NCBI RefSeq assembly: GCF_964340395.1
Contig: NC_135564.1
Span: 13,561,512-13,591,511 of the forward strand
DNA: 30,000 nucleotides
Direction of reading: 5' to 3'
Source: Glandiceps talaboti
Lineage: Eukaryota > Hemichordata > Enteropneusta > Spengelidae
Shown piece by piece: positions 1 through 24,982 of the stretch; positions within the stretch are counted from its first letter, which is position 1, and each line of letters starts with the position of its first letter. Below the pieces are notes generated by a model that ran no database searches, was not told the DNA's origin, and saw nothing but the letters and a program-made list of their open reading frames with translations. Position numbers and translations under genes: made by a program.

Positions 1-627
1 GAAACATCATATCGTAATGAAGTGAACTCTATCATAACATGGTGCTCTGAAAACAATCTTGAACTGAATGTCAAAAAGACCAAAGAGATTATTGTGGACT
101 TTCGAAGGAATCCATCTGATATTGTTCCTCTAGTCATCAACAATTCAGAGGATGAAATAGTGCAATATTTTAAATTTCTCGGTGTTTACCTCTCAGTCGA
201 TCTGAAATGGGAAATCAATACTGATCATATTGTGAAGAAAGCACAGAAAAGATTGTTCTTCTTAAGACGATTAAGAAGTTTCCATGTCAGCCAGGGACTG
301 TTGATCAAGTTCTACCGAGCGGTGATTGAGAGTGTCCTGACACTGTCAATCATCGTTTGGTGGGGCAATGCCACAGTTGATGACCGGAAACGCCTCAATC
401 GAATCGTTAACACTGCCAGTAGCATCATTGGGTGCCAACTTCCTTCTCTTAATGAGTTGTACAACGCTCAAGTAACTGAGCTTAATTGTAAAAGACCAGC
501 ACGTAATTTATTCCAACTTATGCGCTCAGGCGAGCGGTACCGTTCGATCAAATCAGGTTCTAATCACACATTGTTTAGCTTTTATCCAACTGCAGTCCAC
601 ACTAGTACTCTTAATGAATCAATTTAA
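1..627 (+). CDS. 3' end of a LINE reverse-transcriptase ORF (partial)
   Basis: The reading frame is open from base 1 and ends at the stop at 625-627, so this is the C-terminal part of a protein that begins outside the window. Frame-1 codons before the first possible start read through, so no start is called. The protein has the order expected after the catalytic core of jockey/CR1/L2-type non-LTR retrotransposons. Near its start are WCSENNLELN and KKTKE..VDFRR, then FKFLGVYLS and KKAQKRLFFLRRLR. A FYRAVIES segment and a VWWGNA segment follow, then the cysteine-bearing IIGCQLPSLNELYNAQ, and finally SGERYRSIKS and SFYPTAV close to the end. These blocks follow the finger/thumb region of the family. 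No frameshift or stop interrupts the visible 209 codons, so the copy may be fairly young. The catalytic residues lie outside the window, so activity cannot be judged. Clade assignment (CR1, L2 or Rex1-like) is from memory of the family. Confidence 0.88.
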   Translation, partial: ETSYRNEVNSIITWCSENNLELNVKKTKEIIVDFRRNPSDIVPLVINNSEDEIVQYFKFLGVYLSVDLKWEINTDHIVKKAQKRLFFLRRLRSFHVSQGLLIKFYRAVIESVLTLSIIVWWGNATVDDRKRLNRIVNTASSIIGCQLPSLNELYNAQVTELNCKRPARNLFQLMRSGERYRSIKSGSNHTLFSFYPTAVHTSTLNESI

Positions 628-909
628 GTTCTCTGTTGACGCATCAATCTCGTGTTAGGAGTCCTCTACAGAATATTGTTTTTGTAAATTTTTCATTACA
701 CGCAATATCAATGCACATTTCATTATATATGTATCAGTATATATATGACAATAAAACACATATCATATCATATCATATCATATCATATCATATCATATCA
801 TATCATATCATATCATATCATATCATATCATATCATACATACATACATACATACATACATACATACATACATACATACATACATACATACATACATACAT
901 ACATACATT
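628..909 (+). mobile_element. LINE 3' UTR and microsatellite tail
   Basis: The 3' untranslated end of the LINE runs from the stop to a pentamer array of TATCA units (about 763-836). This passes directly into a tetramer array of CATA units (about 836-909). Short simple-repeat tails at the 3' end are typical of CR1/L2/RTE-type elements that prime on the target. The tail directly follows the ORF on the same strand. The change from a 5-base to a 4-base unit inside one tail is unusual and suggests slippage after insertion. Long tyrosine/histidine or cysteine-rich frames here are repeat artefacts. Confidence 0.7.
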
Positions 910-1914
910 GATACTGAATGAATATGGTTATCATTTATATAATAAATTTTGGAAATTTTAATTTCAGAAAATAAATATTGCTTCCTTAAGCTTGTGTCCT
1001 CACCATATACATGTGTGTTTTCCCTAAAGAAAACTAACATTTGAAGTGCATTTTTGTATTCACTTTTGCGAACTCTATTCAGCCCAAGAAATTTAATATG
1101 TATAGAATGTACAGTTGAGTTATCTTACAGGTACATTATCTCCTTCTTATAGCAGTAATATTTTTGATGACTTCGGCCGTAGATAGCTCTCAAACTTTGA
1201 ACAATACAAGTTGGTGTTTCAACAAAATAAACACGTGTATTGGTTATGATTTCACTACACTGGAGAAAGTCTAAGACTCGCATATTGTTTGCAGTTACAG
1301 TATTCATCTATTTTGAATCGGTAGACTTGTCATGTCCCTACATGACCCCTAAATGACCCCATGTACCCGCATACCCGGGTAGTGGCATTTGACGTCACAA
1401 TCCCATAGCACTTGCACGCGATACAAACACAAAGACAACAAAACTTCTATTTCATGTACGTTTCATTCTTGTCAATGTTCACTGGGTAGGGTCCCATATT
1501 CTTCTCGTGGTCTGAGGTTCAGTTGACAAGGATTGGGAATAGTGTTCAGTGGTCTGTCAGTGGGAGTGTCAAACGTGCACAGGTAAGACTTCCGGTTAAT
1601 GTAATTTAAAGACGATTTATAGCCCCCACTTCCTTTCCGCGATTGACATGCATGCAGTACACGTGCACTGATAACCGGATGGGTAGCTCATTGTTTTTAC
1701 CATAGTCAATGGTATTCTTTGTACATCACACAAAAACTATTAGTAGACCAAAGCTTGGTAATAGTTTGAATACTGTTTTTTTTAGTTATTGAGCTGACGT
1801 AAACATGATATAGTTGGATAAATATACGCAAGGTTTGATATATCGTGAACTACATTTCACTATTCAATGGAATATAAAGTACCGTTTATCTGACTGGCTA
1901 TTGATCTCTTTGCA
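910..1914. other. Unassigned intergenic DNA
   Basis: No gene, conserved motif or long inverted repeat was recognised. The stretch is AT-rich, with a short GC-richer patch near 1320-1400 that includes a CCCGGG-containing segment. The short minus-strand frame at 1125-1307 has no recognisable protein features. Confidence 0.5.
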
Positions 1915-1986
1915 TGTATGTAAGTATGTAAGTATGTATGTATGTATGTATGTATGTATGTATGTATGTATGTATGTATGTATGTA

Positions 1987-2039
<53 letters not shown>

Positions 2040-2092
2040 ATGTATGGATGTATGGATGTGTGTGTGTGCGTGCGTGCGCGCGCGCATGCACT
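1915..2092. repeat. Composite TATG / TG / GCGC microsatellite
   Basis: A compound simple repeat. TATG tetramers run from about 1929 to 1991, a TG dinucleotide tract from about 1990 to 2022, TATG again to about 2045, then TGGATG and TG/CG alternation ending near 2092. Alternating purine-pyrimidine bases, especially the TG and GCGC parts, favour left-handed DNA. Six overlapping frames on both strands are artefacts of the repeat. Confidence 0.95.
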
Positions 2093-4089
2093 CATGTACG
2101 AACACGTACCTACATAAATACGTACGTACCTACATAAGTATGACCTTATTAGGGTAGATGTAATCTTGATAAAAAAGCATGTCAATACTGTCAGACTACG
2201 ACAGACGCCAACGCTGGCGTCGCCATTGTGGTTGATTTGTATATCCGTATATAGTTCTGATATATTATGTAAATGAATTCCATTGACAATCGTCATAACA
2301 TGCTACAAGATAATATTACACGATGCAGGCTTTCCAAATGTTCACTCATCGATTTGATGCAATACATTTTTTAATGTATAAATTCTATATTTGAGTATGT
2401 ATTGTATTGATAGTCAGAACGTATCTTCACTAATCATACCAATACAATGTTATACGTCGTTTGAACCAGAAATAAAATGAACCCATGGATCACAAACAAA
2501 GACTATTATGTACTCCAAGGCTAACTGACGTCAACAACATTGTGTAACCTCGGGGCAAACTGAGCCTTTCTTGTGCAATATTGCTGGGTCAAAGCTGCGT
2601 CAAAATGGGCACAGTGTGTTACTCGGTAGGTGTACTTTCGTTTTAAATTGAACACTGTTCCATTATTGATCAGAAACATCTCTAGAACAACTTGAAGTCT
2701 CACCTGACACTTAGATAATGATATAAATCTTTATCATTAGCATAATTTATTCATAATCGGCGCAATTTGGAATGACAATGGAATATGCAAATTTGTTGTA
2801 TTTTAGTATACTATGTCTTATTCGCATAAAGAAATCTTCTCTGTTCAAGACCTTTATTTGTGATCCATATTTTCAGTCACTTTTGTCAAATTTCTCAAAT
2901 TAAAAAAATTATTTGGCAAAGGAAAACTAAAATGGAATCATGGTGGCCGCTGCCATTTGTTTCTGAGTGGCTTAAATCGTTTGGGAAGACATGAATTACG
3001 TACGACTGTGCCCAGTTGTATACTTGGGGACCTGGTAGGATAGAGCTTACAATGTGAAGGATTCAATCGTATATGCTGACGGGGACAACAGAAGATGAAT
3101 ACTCCCTAGGGAGTTTCGGAAGGTATATAGGTGGCTGTGCAGTTATAGGTTTGTGCCAGCGATAACGAAATGTACTACGCTACGATCATGACGTCATTAT
3201 AGAAATTATGTGATTTTAAAATGTGGAACATTACTACCACAAAGCCATATAATAAAGAGTGAAACACTTAGCAAATACATTTTTGTAGAAGACATTCCAA
3301 ACTGCGAATTATTGAAATAAAAGGCACTTTACAGTCACGGTTTGATCGAGGTCAAATTGGATGATAAGATCGTAAACGTAAGATATTCCCACTGTTTCAT
3401 GCATATTTAGACGAACAGGGCTGGACACGGACGGACGAAGGCACGAACAGACGTACAGAGCACATTCCTGTAACATCCTCCTGGCTACGGTGTGTTCGTT
3501 TGGGGGTAATGGACACGAACAAATTAAGAAATAAATAAAAAGTACTCATAATTTGACGAAAGAAGTTCAAAAAATCCTTTCTTTAGATCTAACCTACCGG
3601 CAGGTGAGCACGAACTTCTTGAGATCGGTGGTATGGGTTCTGGTGAGGGCAGATTTGAAAGTCCACGGCCTTTGTTTTCTGAATGGATATTGAGTGAATT
3701 GTAGAATTCGTCCTGTATTGTCATAAAAGTTTGTTTTAGATGTATATAAACCTGATTCCTAGGATTTATGTAAACTTGGAAAAACCGATAAAACTATCAT
3801 TAATACAGTATTATAAATATCAAAATTGATCGGTAAATAAATAACGTTGGTTTTATAGTAAACTATGATATCGAAAGTGGTTTGCTTTATAATAAAATAT
3901 TTTTACATAACATCGATTGAAATGTAATGTCGGTCTGTGCATCGAATAAAAGTATCGAATTTTGGGAAAATGTTTGGCCATGTGTCATAAAATTCATTGG
4001 AATGGTAAAAAAGCATTTGACGGTATATGTCAATTTGAAAAAAAATAGTGACTTTGAAAGTATAGGGAACATTTTCATTAACGTCACAT
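2093..4089. other. Unassigned intergenic DNA
   Basis: No protein-coding exon, RNA gene or mobile element could be supported. A short palindrome with 7-bp arms, GACGCCA and TGGCGTC, lies around 2204-2221. The frames at 2521-2703, 3524-3724 and 3887-4087 on the minus strand have no recognisable domain and lack clear splice signals. Confidence 0.45.
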
Positions 4090-4600
4090 AAGTTCCTGAA
4101 ATGTCAGTGATTTTTATCTAGTAATCTAATTTTCTTATATAGCATTCCATATAACTATCACAATGCACTTTACATAGCATAGAAAAACGAGTACAAAAAC
4201 AGACTCAAGCGAAAGTCTTATTGAAGAAATAAGTCTTAAGATCTGATTTAAATGTCTGGAATATAGTGACACTCTGCAGATACGATGGCAGAGCATTCCA
4301 CAAGTGTGGGGCATAAATTGAGAATGCTCTGTCACCATAATAAGCAGTATTGCTGATTGGTTGGTGTAAGTAAATTTCGTTCCGTGAGTTACTGCGTAAA
4401 CCACGGCTGGAGCTACGACGGGTAAGTAACTGACTAAGATAGCCAGGTGCAAAACCATGAAGTTCTTTGAATGTTAAGCAGAGAATTTTAAATTCTGCAC
4501 GATGTTGTACTGGTAGCCAGTGTAACAAAGGGGTAATGTGATTACACTTCTCTCTAATAATAGTTATCTGCGACGTGATTTGTGGATGGATATACCGGTA
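4090..4600 (-). mobile_element. Second LINE 3' end (L2/CR1-like), minus strand
   Basis: The minus-strand frame ending at the stop at 4205-4207 shows the C-terminal signature of L2/CR1-type LINE proteins. In order it has NHITPLLHWLPVQ, FKILCLTFKELHG, APGYLSQLL, YGDRAFSIYAPHLWNALP and FKSDLKTYFF near the stop. Residues upstream of the HITPLL block (above about 4560) do not clearly match, so the copy is probably 5'-truncated or diverged there, as is usual for LINEs. Downstream of the stop, at about 4137-4160, is the sequence GCTATATAAGAAA, which resembles the CGCTATATAA 3' terminus common in this group. It belongs to a different subfamily from the LINE at the start of the window. No protease, endonuclease or catalytic core remains, so this copy is dead. 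Confidence 0.85.
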
Positions 4601-5705
4601 GGAAATTTGCCGCGAAACTGATGACTGGCTCAGGTTTTCATTCAATGAAAGATTTCCATGTAAAAACAAAAATAACAAGAATTTTCGGAGAATACGATAA
4701 TATTGTAGGATTCTGTCGTTGGTGGCGCTCCACTTAACGTAGATCATGAGTGTCACCAACAAGTGTATCTTGTCTTCTAAAACATTCAATTAAAAGTATG
4801 ACTTCCATTTATTAGAGAAAGTTAAAAACGACTGATTCTGAGGTGAAAGGTCAATTCAACTTTCCATTAATTACAGTCAGTTGTAATGAGAAAGTGTGTC
4901 CTCGGAGGGTAAAAATAATTATTTTCAATTTTAGAGTTTGAAAGAATAACAAAATCATTTTATCATTTTCGAATTTTGCTTAAAATGAGCACAAGCAGAC
5001 GACATGAATCCTGTGTGTCTTGCTGGAAAGGGTATAAACAGTTCCTTGGATACAAGCCAAACGTTATATTTTTGACACATAACAGATGTACAACTATACA
5101 TTACATTGCCGATGGTTGACAAATTTCAGTATCGAAATATATTCATTATAAAATGACGACAAACTATCACGAGATTCTGATATTTATTTACTGTGATTAA
5201 ATGCGTATAGCAAGTCTCGCGAGACTTCGACCAGCTCATCCTCAATAACGCTACATGTGAGCACGATGCGAACCTTTTCAATGGTTTATAACTCGACTTC
5301 AAGTTGACTGTGGGCATTCGGGTTCAAGTAATATCTGCTTTTCAAGGCTTTGACAAACATTCTCAAATTGAAAAAAAAATCGGTAAAGATCTGGATTTGG
5401 TTAGAATCGTGAGTTTCTTACGGCAAGCAACTATTTTGCGATTCTTTATCTAATGCGAGCAATATTTAGGTACAAGAACCCAATCATTGGTCAAAATAAA
5501 CATAACAAGCTAAAGACATGACAGTAGTTTCATGTTTATTTTAAGAAAAATGGTAACAGTACAAACAATCAGACACACAGAAGATTTCAGAAAGTTAATA
5601 ATCTTTTATTCATTTCTAATGTACCATCAGCAGAAATTAATTCTGAAGCTTAGCTGCGATACAAAAAAATTCCTGTCACACATGCTCTGAAATTGTATCC
5701 GACCC
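4601..5705. other. Unassigned intergenic DNA
   Basis: No gene was recognised apart from the palindrome at 5212-5227, listed separately. A hairpin-like GTTGGTGGCGCT segment near 4719 recurs near 6178. The stretch is AT-rich. The minus frame at 5126-5317 has no domain. Confidence 0.45.
5212..5227. promoter_or_regulatory. TCTCGCGAGA palindrome
   Basis: The 16-base sequence AAGTCTCGCGAGACTT is a perfect palindrome with TCTCGCGAGA at its centre (5215-5224). In vertebrates that decamer is a known promoter element bound by BANP at CpG-island promoters. Here it sits in AT-rich DNA without a recognisable gene next to it, so a regulatory role is only possible. CpG-containing palindromes are rare by chance in DNA of this composition. 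Confidence 0.35.
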
Positions 5706-5944
5706 AAGGGCGCATTCGATTTGCCCAAACATGATTGTGTGTTTAATCTGACGATTATTTCTCGAAACGAGGTTGTAAACAAAACGCTCAATCACAATCA
5801 TGATTACTTACATGTTTTACAAGTTTCGCACATTTCCTATAAACTATGATTACCAATCATGATTGTGATTGGTATTTATCAAACACAAAATCATGATTGT
5901 GATTGATAAATCATGATTATGATTGTGCAAATCGAACGCGCCTT
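5706..5944. mobile_element. Short inverted-repeat element (MITE-like)
   Basis: The left end at 5706-5724 reads AAGGGCGCATTCGATTTGC. The right end at 5927-5944 reads GCAAATCGAACGCGCCTT. They are imperfect inverted repeats, giving an element of about 239 bp with no coding capacity. Inside, the self-complementary decamer AATCATGATT occurs four times (5796-5805, 5855-5864, 5889-5898, 5909-5918), mostly within ATTGTGATT contexts, so the interior can fold in several ways. No clear target-site duplication was seen, so the superfamily is not assigned. A non-autonomous DNA transposon is the most likely explanation. Confidence 0.65.
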
Positions 5945-6595
5945 AGATTCTATAAGTCTTTACAGAAAAGTTCTAAACATATAAATACTAAATTAATACA
6001 TCATTTAAAAGATTGTATGTTTTCCTCAAAATATAAATAACAACGAAAGATTGGGGGAAATCCTTTGGCCTAACTTTCTTTTCTCAATATTAATTTCAAC
6101 ATTACATCATTTCATTTATTCAAATGTTGCCATGGTCAGAATGTCTGTGACTAGACTGTAAAATTTGATTGATGTCGTTGGTGGCGCTACCGAACTTGTA
6201 GAGCGCCGCCAACGGTTACATTGTACATTTCGGTGAGGAGCTAGGCGTCTGAACTCAGTAACTCGATGTCTTTGGAGTCCAAGAAGAACCGTAACATAAT
6301 TGTTTCTCTTCAAATCGAAAAAATGAATACAATTAAATTTTTTTTTTAAAAGGAGCTCAAACATGGGAATATTTACAGACTGTAAGAGATGTGATAAATA
6401 CTTGACATGCTTCGAACAATAAAAATAATCCCAATCTGATAAAAATCTGAAGATGGCGAAGACTTCATTCGTTTTATTTACTCTATTTCATGACTAGTAT
6501 GTTTGGCATAATGGACCTCTTTTATATTTACATCAGGTACATAGCCTCCCCCTCTCCGTCCACCTCCCCAAAGAGAAAGTAAACATTAGATATGT
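5945..6595. other. Unassigned intergenic DNA with a GC-rich hairpin
   Basis: No gene was recognised. A hairpin at about 6177-6215 has 13-base arms, CGTTGGTGGCGCT and AGCGCCGCCAACG, which pair with one mismatch around a short loop. The rest is AT-rich. Confidence 0.45.
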
Positions 6596-6680
6596 CATTC
6601 TCGCAAACCAGACCATATCTTTCAGTTGACGTAAAGAGGTGTGTCAGTGCCGTAAAGAGACCTGTGGTTTTACGACGATA
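6596..6680 (+). repeat. Diverged single arm of the 27.1-kb foldback repeat
   Basis: This segment begins CATTCTCGCAAACCA and ends TTTTACGACGAT. It aligns with the right arm of the foldback element at 27283-27372, which begins with the same bases and ends CTACGACGAT. The block GTGCCGTAAA in the middle is shared. The partner arm is not visible upstream. It is probably a decayed or solo-arm copy of the same family. Confidence 0.6.
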
Positions 6681-6923
6681 CAAGTATCGACCCTGGAGTG
6701 AACTCCAGAGTCTATTTAAGAGAACACAGAAGACAAGAACAAATGACGGAAGTTGTCATGGTAACAAGAAAGATTTGTATCTTTCACATTTGTCAGATTT
6801 TAATCGGATTATAATCCCCTTGCCTGTATAAAACAAACCTTACATAAGAGAACTCGAACGTGGCCAATACTGACGAATATTTCAAGTGTATGCCCCATTA
6901 TTAAGGTAGACTGAAAATCGTTG

Positions 6924-7213
6924 AAAATCGATGTTCTTATAATGTCTCCAAACTTTGCCATATGGAAGCTTGCTTCTAGTCCCTTTGAAATGATAAAAGA
7001 AATTTGGGGTCCACCATCTTGTTTTCAAGGAAATCGACCTTTTTATTCCACCCCACCCCCCCGTAAGCGGCGGCCATATTGGATTCTAAAATGGATTAAC
7101 TTTGGTAACATTTTGACCTATATTTTTTTAAAAATGTATGGTGACCTTTTGATTATTTTTTGTTTTATGTCAGAATGGGTTGGAGTTTTCTTGAACAAAG
7201 TAACAGCAAAATT
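6924..7213 (+). repeat. Dispersed ~290-bp repeat, copy A
   Basis: Copy A matches the reverse complement of 28949-29240 along its full length. Shared blocks include AAAATCGA.GATGTTCT near the start, then GAAATTTGG, TTTTCAAGGAAATCG, GCGGCCATATTGGATTCT and GAACAAAGTAACA near the end. The copies are almost equal in length (290 and 292 bp). The 98-codon frame across copy A is not preserved in copy B, where stops occur, so a coding origin is not supported. The family is not one I can name. Confidence 0.8.
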
Positions 7214-7221
7214 TTAAACAG

Positions 7222-7227
7222 TTTATT
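7222..7227 (-). promoter_or_regulatory. Candidate poly(A) signal for the RGK gene
   Basis: TTTATT on the plus strand gives AATAAA on the minus strand, about 470 bases after the RGK stop codon. It is the nearest canonical hexamer I found downstream of that stop. It lies just outside repeat copy A. Transcript end data would be needed to confirm it. Confidence 0.4.
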
Positions 7228-7697
7228 TCGGAGGCACAATTCACGCATAGCACCAAGCAAGAATATGAAGTCACATGTGATGAGTATACCCTATGTGTTG
7301 TGTGACTACAATTTTCCTGCAACCGGACAGAATTGTCAAAATATATCTCTTTTCTATGATATTATCGCTCTTGAAAGTTGTAACAGACCTCTTTCAAAAG
7401 AGCAACATGAACAAAATAAATTAGAATAGCCATTTTAAAACAAAACTATGAGCAAATAATTCACCATCACCTCAACGTGTTATGATGTGAGATATCATGG
7501 TCTGTCCTTGTTTGGTGATAGTAATTCTGTGGTGTTACAGTCATATACCGAAATTAGAACTCGTCTACGATTATCTAGCGGTGATAAACGAAGAAATATA
7601 TACAGGCCACGAAATTACACACATTTACGAATATTTACATTATGCGATATATTTACATTAAAGCTGTTATAACCATGGTAACACCTGTCAGTCCAAA

Positions 7698-22696
<14,999 letters not shown>

Positions 22697-22782
22697 CTAA
22701 GTACGTTCTGGTAGATGAACTCAATGTAGTAGTAGCAGTAATCAACGTTGACGGCCCAATCGTTGTCACTGACGAAAGTGAG

Positions 22783-22816
22783 TGAGTCACACGAGTATTT
22801 ATGGCTTGATGACGTA
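22783..22816 (-). promoter_or_regulatory. Candidate RGK promoter: AP-1, TATA-like and CRE-like sites
   Basis: On the minus strand, about 90-120 bases before the start codon, are ATAAATA (22802-22796), a CRE-like TACGTCA (22816-22810) and a consensus AP-1 palindrome TGACTCA (22789-22783). If ATAAATA serves as TATA box, transcription would start near 22768 and give a 5' UTR of about 70 bases. Such sites fit the inducible behaviour known for vertebrate Gem and Rad. An upstream non-coding exon cannot be excluded. Confidence 0.4.
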
Positions 22817-22829
22817 CCCCAGAGATCGT

Positions 22830-23894
22830 TTAACCAGGTCAAGTATGGACGATGACACTTTCACTGAAAAAAGATAATATAGAGAAAAAAGTTAACCAGG
22901 GGCTTAGCCATATTGATTAAAACTGCGGGAGCGTGTACAAATGATGGCGGCATCAACGAACGGATAATGCAAACAACTCGATTTGTATAAATAGATCAAT
23001 TAGCGAACCTTTGTAAACTACAGAATCGTACCAAGCACTAACATATGGAAATCAATACAAATCGACCTCAACAATAATATTACCATGAATAACATAACTG
23101 GCGGTTATACATTTAAACAGGCGTATCGAACCACACTATGCAATAACAAAATATACAACTTACAGATAAAAACAGCACTTGATTATAATCGAAATATCAC
23201 TCGTGGAAAAGTATAACTATGCTCGGATGAATGTTGTATTGATGTGTTCTGTCCTACGGTTCACCACAACTGTATTTATAGAGTAGTAGTTCAGACCCAC
23301 TATTACTCATCATAAATTAGAACAACATTGATATCTATTTGCAGGTTTTAAATCTGTAATGACCTAGTTTTATAATAATACGGGCGGTGATTGGTAGATG
23401 CGGTAGTGATGCCACGGATTAAAATGGAATATTTAATGAGGAATGACTAAATATGGTGATTCAACTGGGCGATGCCCCTTTTCAATATCACGTGACTCAT
23501 AATGATACGTTGGTACGTTCCATTTAATAACAGGGGAATATTACGACATCGTTGCATGGATGGGTTCTATATTGGCGCAATTTACTTGTTGCGTTGTGTC
23601 TCGTTTCATACGTTGATTATACCTAATATTTATTGAAAATCTGTCAATTTAAATTCAAAATTAAGCATCTTTTATGTAACCAGGGTACAGTAATATTGTC
23701 TATTGGAGAGTAATCTGTAATTGTTTTATTTCAATAACATTCGGAAATGACAGATTATCAATTCTGCGGAAATCGTGTGTCATGTGACTTTGGGTCGTGT
23801 TTTGGTGGTGTACATAACTGTATCAATTCTATAGCCATTACACACGGTAGCAGCCGTTGTATAGTAAAGTCACTCATACATATTAGCATAATAG
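22830..23894. other. Unassigned intergenic DNA upstream of the RGK gene
   Basis: AT-rich sequence in which no exon or repeat was recognised. It separates the presumed RGK promoter from the features at 23.9-25.0 kb and could hold shared or divergent regulatory sites. Confidence 0.45.
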
Positions 23895-24006
23895 ATTGTT
23901 ATTCCATTGAATCACATGTCACTAACCCAGCGGGGTTCAGTAACCCGCCTATTGTCATTCCATTGAGTCACATGTCACTAACCCAGCAGGGATCCGTTAC
24001 CCAGCT
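23895..24006. repeat. Tandem duplication of a 56-bp unit
   Basis: Copy 1 (23895-23950) and copy 2 (23951-24006) share TCCATTGA, then TCACATGTCACTAACCCAGC, with about eight differences. A partial third start, ATTGTCAT, follows. Each copy carries CACATG and CCCAGC segments. The duplication lies next to the NRF1-type site. Confidence 0.9.
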
Positions 24007-24040
24007 ATTGTCATAGCTTAGAGAGTGACTGTCGCCAGGA

Positions 24041-24080
24041 GCGCATGCGCGAGTGCGAGTCATAAAGAGTCGAGCGGAAG
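24041..24080 (+). promoter_or_regulatory. NRF1-type site with nearby ETS-type site
   Basis: GCGCATGCGC (24041-24050) is a perfect NRF1 core palindrome. GAGCGGAAGTC about 25 bases later holds an ETS-type GCGGAAGT. These two often mark TATA-less housekeeping promoters in animals. The patch is more CpG-rich than its surroundings. It may be the start of a plus-strand gene whose first coding exon is at 27782, but no transcript evidence is available. Confidence 0.35.
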
Positions 24081-24089
24081 TCTGTTTAA

Positions 24090-24940
24090 GGCAATTTCAT
24101 GAAAATGTATTGTCCTGATGTTATCACAATTTCCGAAAGATGTAGAAGAGTGTAGTAACAATTAGACTTGCTCAAGACGGAGGAGCCTTTTTATTTCTTT
24201 ATTTGAATTGAAAAAACCACCCACACATCTGCTTTTCTTTTGTGTGTGTGTGGAACGATAACCTGAGTGAGTGAGGGATTGCAAACAATGAACGGTCCTG
24301 TGAACTGGGAACTGGGAACTGGGAAAAAAAGTTGAGGACAAAAATTACTAAAAGTAAATAACAAACTCAAAACATTTGAAGATTGTAAGACTTAAAATAT
24401 TTCCCCAATGGACTGGTTCCGGCCTAAGTAAAAATCTTGAAGTAAGTCAGTCGACAAATACAATGTGAGATTATGGTATTTATACCATGCACAAGCCAAA
24501 ATATTTTCTTTGAACACAAAATACGGATTATATACCCTGATCATTCTACGTCACAACAACCCATGTCTACGTCACTGGTTCTGCGGTGCTCGAAATATGA
24601 TTCAAAACGTTCCAAATCGCCATTATTTTTCAGATTTATTCATAGATTATTCTTGAGGAGATATAATCTTATTATTCCCCAGTATTTGTCTTCATTCAAC
24701 CAGAACATATTTGTTACCTAAAGGTTTCCAACTAGTGGTGACAAGACCCCTTAAGTCACTCTTTTTTTCATTTCCAGAAAGAAGGAAACATATTGGGCAA
24801 TTACTTATCTAAGTGTACAATCAAAGAGATCAATGTCATTTTCATCACCTGTTTATTGCTTATTCACAAAAGTTAATTACTGACAATTATTTCTATATTA
24901 GACATACGTTGATATTGTTTTTTTTTCATTTGTAACGACA
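24090..24940. other. Unassigned DNA
   Basis: Mostly AT-rich. It includes a short 7-base tandem repeat of AACTGGG (about 24303-24325) and a TG run near 24241. The two frames around 24465-24721 lack recognisable domains. Confidence 0.45.
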
Positions 24941-24943
24941 GTT

Positions 24944-24982
24944 ACCGGAAATATCAACCATTTCCGGTTATATTCACAAGGT
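24944..24982 (+). promoter_or_regulatory. Paired inverted ETS-type sites followed by a strong splice donor
   Basis: ACCGGAAAT (24944-24952) and ATTTCCGGT (24960-24968) are exact inverted copies 7 bases apart, each holding an ETS-type CCGGAA core. Just after them CACAAG|GTAAGC (24980/24981) is a strong match to a 5' splice site. Together they could be a promoter and short non-coding first exon for the candidate exon at 27782. This is inference from motifs only. Confidence 0.25.

Noticed and set aside
636-1040. Frames rich in SYHI, TYIH and MYVC repeats
   Set aside because: Translations of the LINE tail microsatellites.
1814-2296. Overlapping cysteine/valine/tyrosine and threonine/histidine-rich frames on both strands
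   Set aside because: Translations of the TATG/TG microsatellite.
6921-7217. 98-codon frame containing a WILKW segment
   Set aside because: It lies wholly in dispersed repeat copy A, and the matching frame in copy B is broken by stops.
24473-24721. Two overlapping plus-strand frames of 63 and 82 codons
   Set aside because: No recognisable domain, AT-driven composition and no convincing splice sites.
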